This document shows, one piece after another, positions 57,193-64,000 of a stretch of DNA of 64,000 nucleotides (position 1 is its first letter; each line of letters starts with the position of its first letter). This DNA is from Eutreptiella sp. 'Long Island Sound 2002' (taxonomy: Eukaryota; Euglenozoa; Euglenophyceae; Eutreptiales; Eutreptiaceae), in contig OZ038381.1 in the NCBI GenBank assembly GCA_964036045.1, positions 114,597,790-114,661,789 of the forward strand, in the 5' to 3' direction. Under the pieces are notes generated by a model that was given only the letters and a program-made list of their open reading frames with translations, was not told the origin of the DNA and did not search any database. The position numbers and the translations under genes were made by a program.

Positions 57193-57259
57193 AAATCCTA
57201 GTGGCATGGCGTTGTACATCATACAGCATTCTTGGGCGTGGCGGTTGACCCGAGTCCCC

Positions 57260-57949
57260 TCAGTATGGCCATGGTTGTTGGCTGCCGTCCCCACGGTAGG
57301 TAGGGACATCACGCTCCTGCGCAGCTGGAGGTGGGGCCATCGGTGGGTCCCACGGCGACTCTCTGTGTCCCTTTAAATACCGTTGTGACTCCAGGGGCGG
57401 CTGAGCTTCAAGCATATGCGCCGGAGGAGGAGGAACCTGTCGCGTTTTAACTCCCATGTATCCTCCGAACGGAAAAGGAGAATAAGGGTGTTGTTGAAAC
57501 TGCCCCGTCGGGGGTTGGTCTGGTGGGTGGTACTGGGCACCTCCACCATGCTCATGTCCACGCACACTCGCCACATAGGGACGTGGCACTTCGACTGGCT
57601 ACACTGGTTGAGGTACCTGATTTTCAACTTTGGAAACCATTGTGTCCACCTGGTCCCTATGTCTACGTGTATTGCTCACACAATGCTGCGCCTGGTGCTC
57701 CGATTCGGCTGCTTGGCGTGCCGATTCACGTGCCGCACTGGCATATGCATCAACCTGTTTCACATGCTCAGCTGCACTTTGGTCACTGTTGCCTGCCTGC
57801 TCTGCAGCACTCTGAGCCGATTGCATGGCCTCTGAAATGTCTGTGACAGCATTGGCACACATGGCAAGGCATTGTTTAGCGTTCACGGCACTGAGCCATG
57901 ATTGCTTAGCCTGCTCCGTGGCCTGCTCGGATGCCTTGACAGCGTCCAA
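57260..57949 (-). pseudogene. Element C gag: Ala/Gln-rich helix and proline-rich region
   Basis: The minus frame from 57,949 has a helical Ala/Gln/Glu segment (EAMQSAQSAAEQAGNSDQSA and similar). It stops at a TAG at 57,599 and continues in the same frame with PRPYVASVRGHEHGGG and a Pro/Gln/Tyr-rich stretch to 57,260. It links the coiled-coil N-terminus with the capsid-like part, so it most likely belongs to one long Gag. Confidence 0.5.
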
Positions 57950-57959
57950 GGTGGCTGCT

Positions 57960-59304
57960 TCAGTTTTTTTCCTTGGTCAATTGCACCGTGCTTGTTAACA
58001 CTTCATGCCTATTGTGCAAATCGTCATCAACAAGTATGATTTTTTTCATCATTTCCACTTCGACCTCTTCAATGACGCCACTCATGACTTTACCCATGTC
58101 TGTCAACTTTTTTTTTAATGCAAACTCAGCCATGCGGGCGTCACATGTCTCAAAACGAGACTCAAGGCCGCGCAAACGTTGCACATTGACCTGTGACAAA
58201 AAAATGTTCGCTGGGGTGGCAGAGGGGCAGGAGGGGGGGGCATAGGGTCCAATTGATGAGCAGCTTTTTGGAATGCAAGTGTTTCTTGTGACTCCACTAC
58301 ATGCTTGCCCAATTCTTCAAGTTGTAATTTCAATGACTGGGATTGGAAGTTGTCACTAAAGTGACGGGCGTTAAAACAATCAACACTTTGTGTCAGCCGC
58401 TCATCAAACGAACAAAGCCTATCCCCATGCAAAAAATGATTGGTCTCCAGTTCCCTCAACCTCGCTTCCAACGCCTGCAATTCGAGGGGGCAATCCTGTA
58501 ACCATTGTTCCTTTACCCGCAAGCGTTCGTCAAGGGAGGTAAACCTCTTTGAATGTACATCAACCGCCAAGTTGACGTCCATGCATTCCTTCACCTGCTC
58601 AACCAAGGAATTTTGGATCATGCCAATCCGTTTTGACATGGCATCCTGTCGTTGGTGACAAAGCGGAGAAACTACATTAGCCTCACTACGTGAAAACCCA
58701 CTTTGGACCATCTGAAATTCTTCTCGCATCTCGGTTACCCGTGGTTGGAGTTCCTTTTCCGCACCCTCTAGACCCGTTACTCGTGTGCGGTCACCTCCTA
58801 ACGATTGGTCCAAAGACGTAATTTCACTTCTTACACTCGCAACTTCCGTGAGAGACCTACTCATGGCCTGCTCTATTTGACTTTGCACAAGCCGTGTGAT
58901 TCTATTATCGGAATCCTGAATTACTGTTCGAACCGAATCAATGCGTACGTTCAATGTTTCGTGGTGTCCATGGAGCTGTTTACACTCACCCTTGAGTTGT
59001 GAATATTAACACCCGGGCCATTCGGCACAAGTGCACTGTAATTCGTTGGCTCATGGCTGTTTCCATGTCCCTCATGCGCTCTTCGAAATGAGCCTTGGAC
59101 ACCTGCCTCGTCTTGGACTCCTTCTTGAGCCGCGTCATTCGTTGTTCGAACTCCTTTGCTTGTTGTGATTGGTTTACTTGTTGGCGGCGTACCATTTTGG
59201 ACATAGCCTTTTTCAAGGTTGAGTTTTCTTGTGAACCGATGTTGGAGCTCCCAATGGCTATTGGCAATGTTATCAGTCATGAATCTCGTCGGCGGCGCTT
59301 GCAC
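57960..59304 (-). pseudogene. Element C gag: long coiled-coil region
   Basis: Successive minus frames (59,267-58,986; 58,954-58,115; 58,199-57,960) all show charged heptad-like helices, for example FEQRMTRLKKESKTRQ, RSEITSLDQSLGGDR and ELQALEARLRELETN. They join by frame shifts, one at a T run near 57,967. About 430 residues of coiled coil is very long for a Gag protein. An alternative is a separate structural gene placed upstream of gag. Confidence 0.5.
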
Positions 59305-59555
59305 CTTTTGGGAGTGTTTCCATCCTTGGCCCCCACAGGTTGCTCGCTTTCCGATTGCCCGGTTTCATGGTCCTCGTCTAGATCAGATCCACTGTCAATC
59401 TGGCTTTCACTAGCATCAACTTGAGCGACCCGAGCTTTGACCACGCCCTTTGCCTTCCCAGTTTTATACAAGGATGGCTCGAACTCAACTAAATCATCAC
59501 CCGCCGACGGCTCATGAAGTTGCATATCGTGATCGATCTCACTATTTCCCGTCAC
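59277..59555 (-). pseudogene. Element C: acidic N-terminus with nuclear-signal-like motif
   Basis: The frame starts at 59,555 (MTGNSEIDHDMQ), is rich in Asp/Glu/Ser (SGSDLDEDHETGQSESEQ) and ends in PKRCKRRRRDS, which resembles a nuclear localisation signal. It overlaps the next frame of the coiled-coil region and is the likely start of the element C polyprotein. Confidence 0.45.
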
Positions 59556-59946
59556 CGATGTCTCCTCGCGTTCGAAACAATGGTTCTAAAACCGAAACCA
59601 CTTTCGGAAATTCTTGAAGTCCTTTCTTGAATGTCCGGTGATTGTTTGCGAACACACCGGCAACGATAGTGAGAGCGAGAGCACAGACTCCAAGGACTCA
59701 ATCCATCAATGGTAAAGTATGAACCATTGTTTCTGCAAACAAATCAATAACATACATCGAAGCAACAAAATCAAATATATAGACATTCAGTAAATTACAC
59801 AGCAAACAAAAACAGAGTTCTCAAATGCATGATCGCGATGTCGCGATGTGGCGATGGACTGGACAGATGTCGACGCGGATTCTGTGATTATCGGATGTCG
59901 CTATATCTGTCTCATTTTAATGCAATGTCGACATCCTTGTCCTGTT
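59556..59946. other. Upstream region of element C
   Basis: AT-rich, non-coding. An LTR or primer site should lie near here if element C has a 5' end, but I see no second copy of any part in the window and no clear primer-binding motif. Confidence 0.35.
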
Positions 59947-61024
59947 CTATTTCACCCTTAGGGCTGTCAACCCCAACCGGTCCAGCTCGGCTCGCGTGGA
60001 GTTCCCCACGTGGCTGTAGGGGGGCTGGGCCGTTCTTGGTACGAAAGGGCACCTTGGTATCACAGCAGGAGTCAACATAGGTCGGCTCCTCAAGCTCCCC
60101 AGGGTGTTCGTCAGTCCCGCCACCAAATGATTGGCTTGTAGACGATGAGGTGAAACTCCCACAGTGGTAGGTGACGCTCGGGGAGGAATCAGAGGCTCCA
60201 ATTGGGCCCGAATGTCTTGAGTTAGATCACCAACAATTTCAGAAGTGGCTCCTCGAAGAGCCTCTCGTATCTCCGACAGCGTCGAAGATTTGTTTGAGGA
60301 TCTTTCTGATCCTCTGCTCCTTCCACCACAACACTCAGGGCCACGTAGGCTACTCAGAGAGGTGAAAACAGGTACTGGCATAGTATAGCCAGGCTCCGGT
60401 GTTGCATAGCCAGGTATCTCAGTCATGTACACGGCTGCCGGGGGTCTGTGATAGCCATCCTCATAGCGGCGCGGCATAGGCTCAGGAACACTGGTGTCAG
60501 TAGAACTGGATGCCACTTGATCGCTGACTGCGGTTGCCATAGGGGGCACAGTCGGCGCTGGAGTCACACCGTAGGTGGGGTAAGGCATGCCGGTAAAGCC
60601 TAGACCCTCAGCCATAGGTGGAGTGGTTTCCGGTGAGGATGTAGCTGGATGTGTGGCTGGGAGTGTAGTGTTTGTTGGAGAGGGTACTGCAGGGTAATCT
60701 GAGGCGCTCGGCGCGCTCTCAACAGGTTTGTCATCGAAGAGCACCTCGTCAGATGGTTCGTGTCCATCTCCAGGATCCACCTCTTCGGCTCCCATGTCCA
60801 CTGCTTCCTTCTCCTTCTCCTTCTTCTTTGCCTTCAGGTCCCGGAACGGACAGTCCACTGAAGGCAGCTCTGAAGCCCTCCAGGGAATCATCCCCCAGCC
60901 CACTTAAGGGCACTGAAGGTACGGGCTCCTCAGGTTCAGGTTCACCAGCAGGCTTGGGTTCTGGCGCTGGCTTGGCTGGTGCCACTGAGGGCGCTGTTGT
61001 CTCTGCAGTGTCCTTGGTGTCCAT
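59947..61024 (-). pseudogene. Proline-rich broken frame, unrecognised
   Basis: The minus-strand start at 61,024 (MDTKDTAETTAPSVAPAKPA) leads through a Glu/Pro-rich stretch. Near 60,830 the sensible reading moves to the frame of 60,903-59,947, starting with a Lys/Glu tract (KAKKKEKEKE) and continuing with Pro/Thr/Ser-rich sequence. It ends in a more structured part (SEIREALRGATSEIVGDLTQ, then ANHLVAGLTNTLGSLRS) before a stop at 59,947. It could be a Gag N-terminus of another element or a host gene with disordered regions. No domain is recognised. Confidence 0.35.
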
Positions 61025-61502
61025 ATCATATTTCTTCGCCCTTCAGTGGAGTCAGTCTCGACGTACTGGTTGTACTGCACGGGGTTGCAGGTGCGCAAAG
61101 ACTGAAAATATCTGCTACCAGAAAGTTAGAAGAGGCTTTCACTGTTGATTGCTTTGATGATATTATTTTGTTTGTGCCTCTGCTTGCCCCTGCTGCTTCT
61201 TGATGTAGTTCAGGTTTTGATGAAATCAACCAGAAATAGAAGTACCCACAGTGCAAGCAAGAGACCACAGGATAAAATCCACAACATGAAGGGCTGCAGT
61301 CAAAGGTGATTATGTAACAACAAGAGAACCTCACTATAACTACAGATTTAGGGGAAGATAGTTAGAAAATATCCTACAATCATGGGAAAACTGCCCACAT
61401 TGGCATGCTGTCTTTTAGGGTGCCATCTAGAAATGTGCACTCCTTGTTTTGGGTCCCATAGGTGCTGACGTGGCATGGCTTGTGGCGCTGAGGATCTTCC
61501 TA
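61025..61502. other. Non-coding spacer
   Basis: AT-rich stretch with no trusted frame; no repeat noted. Confidence 0.4.
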
Positions 61503-61591
61503 CTTAGCTAGGCTGACTGGGATTTGAACCCAGGACCTCTCAAAAAGAGGTGCCGCAGCCCCCTAGGGCGCAGACCACTAGGATAGCTAAG
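61503..61591 (-). tRNA. tRNA-like sequence, probably pseudo-tRNA or SINE head
   Basis: On the minus strand, CTTAGCTA and TAGCTAAG can form an 8-bp acceptor stem 89 nt apart. CCTAG...CTAGG can form a D-like arm. The TpsiC arm is perfect (CTGGG TTCAAAT CCCAG), as is a 5-bp hairpin ACCTC TTTTTGA GAGGT. The hairpin could be the anticodon arm (TTT) of a misshaped tRNA or the long variable arm of a type II tRNA. No layout gives a fully normal anticodon arm and variable loop, and no CCA is encoded. The RNA polymerase III A and B boxes are recognisable. Confidence 0.4.
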
Positions 61592-61860
61592 CGTTCATGA
61601 GAAAATATAGACGAATGTATAGGCTCTAGATCAATGTCAGCGGCTCAGTCAGTCCAGGAAATGGTGCACAGGTCCAATCAGTTGGGGGGTCAGGGGTCCA
61701 CACAACATCCAAAGTTCAATGCTTGGTTTTATACGTCAAAATGTCTTGTCACCCCTTTTGGTTAGGCCCATACTAAGATAAAAATGTGATATGCCTTTAG
61801 ACCTCTCTATGACAACTAAAGCCAACCTTTTGGCAGGGAAATACACTTTTTCTTACTCCG
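61592..61860. other. Non-coding spacer
   Basis: No gene or repeat seen. Confidence 0.4.
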
Positions 61861-62775
61861 CAGCGCTGCGACAGCCGGGGCCGAACACCGCTCCAGGTCC
61901 GCCGCCGTGTGCACACGCCACGCGCCCCCTGGCCGTCAGCCGCCCCGCTTCCCCTGTAACCTCCGCAAGCCGCGACACGCACACCTGCAGGCCGGTGACG
62001 GCGCTCCCTGAGGAAAGACGGAGCTCCAGGCCTACCTGTATGGCCCACCGGTTGCCCGCCGGAGCACATGGCTGCCCCACGCAGGCCCCCCCACCCCCCA
62101 ACGGCCCTCCCCCCAACCCCCCCCCCACACTCCCCCGGACACCGGACCGCCCCAGGCACGCAGGCCCGCCTCCGAGGGGACGAGCGACCCAGAGCCAGGC
62201 AGGGGGCCAAGAAGGCCGGGTCATCCCCCCCGAATGGAGCTAAATAGGCGGAGCACGGGACTGGGGCAGGAAACGCGGAGGGGCACAAACCACGTGGAAC
62301 GCCATACCAGCGCCGTGCGCAGGTACCGCGCGCGATGCGCGCGCCACAAGTACGAGGGCGGGGGGCGCGTACATCGCGGGTGCACGAGCGCACACACACA
62401 CACAACGGGTACGCTGTGCGGACCCAAAGGGCAACCGGACCGAGCCCGCGAAACGCACAGACCACATAGAATGGCGTACCAGCAGGCGAAGGAAAAAGAC
62501 AACCGGACAGGACAACCGGCGACACACACCGCGGGGAGCGCGAGAGAAAAGGGGGACACAAGGGGGGGGGGGAAGGGAACCGCCCCTCCCCCTCCGAGAG
62601 CTGACGCGAACGGCGCCCACACACGACCAGGGCACTGCACCTGCCAAGGCGGTAGTGATGCACAGGGCTACGCACCAGCCCCACGGCTAGGTAGCCTCCG
62701 CGCCTGCCCATGGGGGTCCCACTGGTGTCAAGCTAGTAGCACGGGCCTGGCAGCGCCGGCACCCTGGGCGACCAG
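61861..62775. other. GC-rich, T-poor block
   Basis: The + strand is rich in C, A and G and poor in T, as at 18,964-21,906 though less extreme, with runs of C and G and a (CA) run near 62,391. The 304-codon minus frame and the + frames here are explained by composition. No motif supports a gene. Confidence 0.5.
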
Positions 62776-62777
62776 GC

Positions 62778-63045
62778 GTTAAGGGGGCCGCGTAGTGGTT
62801 AAGCGTCCGCAACCAACGTTGCTAAGGCAAGCACTGACCGGGGAGTGGCGAAATGGGGAGGCCGGGGAGGGACAGGGCTCCGAGCCCCGTGAACCCGGGG
62901 ACTCCGCCTCCAGGCAGGAGGTGTGTCATAAAAGGGCCCCCACTAGGTCCCGGTGGGGAGGACATGACCTGGCCCGACGAGGTGGCCCCCTGGGGCCGAA
63001 AGACGTCTAGTACCCGAAGCCTCAAACCTCAAACCTCAAACCTCC
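62778..63045 (+). mobile_element. SINE-like element with tRNA-related head
   Basis: GGGGGCCGCGTAGTGGTTAAG resembles the start and A box of serine/leucine-type tRNA genes. About 85 bases on, GGGCTCCGAGCCCC sits where a B box would be. The segment ends in at least three CCTCAAA repeats (63,020-63,045). A tRNA-like head plus a short simple-repeat tail is the layout of a SINE. The B box is poor and I found no clear target duplication. Confidence 0.3.
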
Positions 63046-63269
63046 CGTGCTCGGCTGCAGTGCGCTTCGTACCAGCATTCGGTAGGTATTAGGCATCACT
63101 GCATTTTGTCGCCGATTGATTTGTTTCAGTCATTCGTCACCAAGGGAGTATCTGTGGATGTATTGCATGGTGGCCTCGGCCTCGGGAAGAATGGTACACA
63201 CAACGAGTGTATATGTTGTCATAATCATGATGACCATTCAAGAGTTTAATCCAGCTGGAACTCGCATAA
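63046..63269. other. Non-coding spacer
   Basis: Nothing recognised. Confidence 0.4.
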
Positions 63270-63620
63270 TTATTCGCCCCCTGCCATTTTGGAGACAACG
63301 GGACTTGTCGGCAAAGGGAGGTAAATTTTCTTGGCCATTCCTCGGCACAGCACGTCCAATGAGATGGTAGTCCGAACTCCGTCAGTCATGGACAACTCGC
63401 TCTCCTCCATGTACTCGGACGGCTCTGGGTTCTCACCAACGATGGCTCCGTGCCAATTTCGAAGTTGGTGGCCGTGGTACAGCGGGTAGCTTGCACAGCC
63501 CGGATGTGGCAATTGAGGACATGACTCGGCGTGAGCTTGCCGTGGTGTTTCAAAACCATGGCCGACACCCGCTACATCTCCCGGGCATCAGATCCATTGT
63601 CGGCGGCGCGAACACGACTC
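63270..63620 (-). pseudogene. Short unrecognised coding remnant
   Basis: Minus-strand readings such as EYMEESELSMTDGVRTTISL and MAKKIYLPLPTSPVVSKMAG look protein-like, with a frame change near 63,480. No family recognised. It may be part of the same broken gene as 63,743-63,880. Confidence 0.3.
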
Positions 63621-63742
63621 ACCAAGCCAACAAGAGCGCATAAAGTAATTAACAAACAACAATCAAACATGTGTGGGTGAAAATGAATTTCCAAAAGTCC
63701 TTTGACAAGCCTAGGGGCAAGGACAAGACAACACAAAACACA

Positions 63743-63880
63743 TCAGGGACGTTGCGTTTCAAGGGCTAGCTCCGAGGGTGCCCGGGTGACCCCCAGTTCC
63801 TTGGAGCTCTCCGCCACGACCTTGTCCATGATGGGAATGGCTTTGGTTTTTATCAAGCGTTCAAGCAGAATCGCTTAGTC
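63743..63880 (-). pseudogene. Short C-terminal coding fragment
   Basis: The minus strand reads AILLERLIKTKAIPIMDKVV onward to a stop at 63,743 (ending LALETQRP). An upstream TAA limits it to about 43 codons. The pattern is protein-like but too short to name. Confidence 0.25.
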
Positions 63881-64000
63881 TTGGCTAAGGCGAAGAACAA
63901 AGCAAGGACACCACCGCGCAAACAAAACCAGAAAATTCCCAAAATGAAATGTTTTAAAGAGTCCGCGCAGAAAAGTGCCAATTTGGCTACTAGCCATGGA

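Noticed and set aside
61797-62711. 304-codon minus-strand frame
   Set aside because: Explained by GC-rich, T-poor composition; no domain or motif.
63020-63045. Telomere-like repeat
   Set aside because: The unit is CCTCAAA, not the plant-type CCCTAAA, and there are just three or so copies.

Overview
This window reads as nuclear DNA from a large, repeat-rich eukaryotic genome. There are no bacterial operons, and the content is LTR retrotransposons, a LINE, minisatellites, satellites and unexplained low-complexity DNA, with at least one GT-AG-style intron acceptor. A green alga or other plant-lineage protist would fit the chromodomain-type Ty3 element, but this is an impression, not a proof. 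I found no host gene that I can name and that is intact.

Left part (1-18,296, mostly minus strand): two related Ty3/gypsy-type elements are joined through a shared LTR. Element A has a broken pol (449-4,600: RT, RNase H, integrase, chromodomain-like tail), a leader and the LTR at 5,398-8,229. Element B lies between that LTR and a second LTR at 15,107-18,296. It has a primer-binding-like site, a polypurine tract and a broken gag-like gene, but about 5 kb of its interior shows no pol. The right LTR carries a 356-bp insertion flanked by an 8-bp target duplication.

Middle left (18,297-22,146): a coding fragment, then a CpG-rich stretch, then about 3 kb almost lacking T on the + strand, with long G runs and tandem repeats. 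The very long open frames here are composition artefacts.

Centre (22,147-50,210): this 28-kb segment is bounded by inverted repeats that contain tandem 180-186-bp units. Its outer ends sit in copies of a 65-bp minisatellite. Inside are a LINE (ORF1-like region, then endonuclease, RT, RNase H and a zinc-finger-like tail), further LINE 3' halves each followed by the minisatellite, a recent 4.8-kb tandem duplication, a 184-bp satellite, and degraded coding regions at 44-47.8 kb that I do not recognise. This is the best candidate for an undescribed mobile system: a giant foldback-like element, or a composite built from one.

Right part (50,211-64,000): a second LTR-type retroelement (C, minus strand) runs from 59,555 down to 50,664. 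It has an unusually long coiled-coil Gag, an RS-rich basic region, a CCHC knuckle, an aspartic protease start, a complete dUTPase domain, an uncharacterised spacer, RT and the start of RNase H, where it is cut off by a repeat. Beyond it lie a proline-rich broken ORF, a tRNA-like sequence, a GC-rich block, a SINE-like element and small coding remnants.
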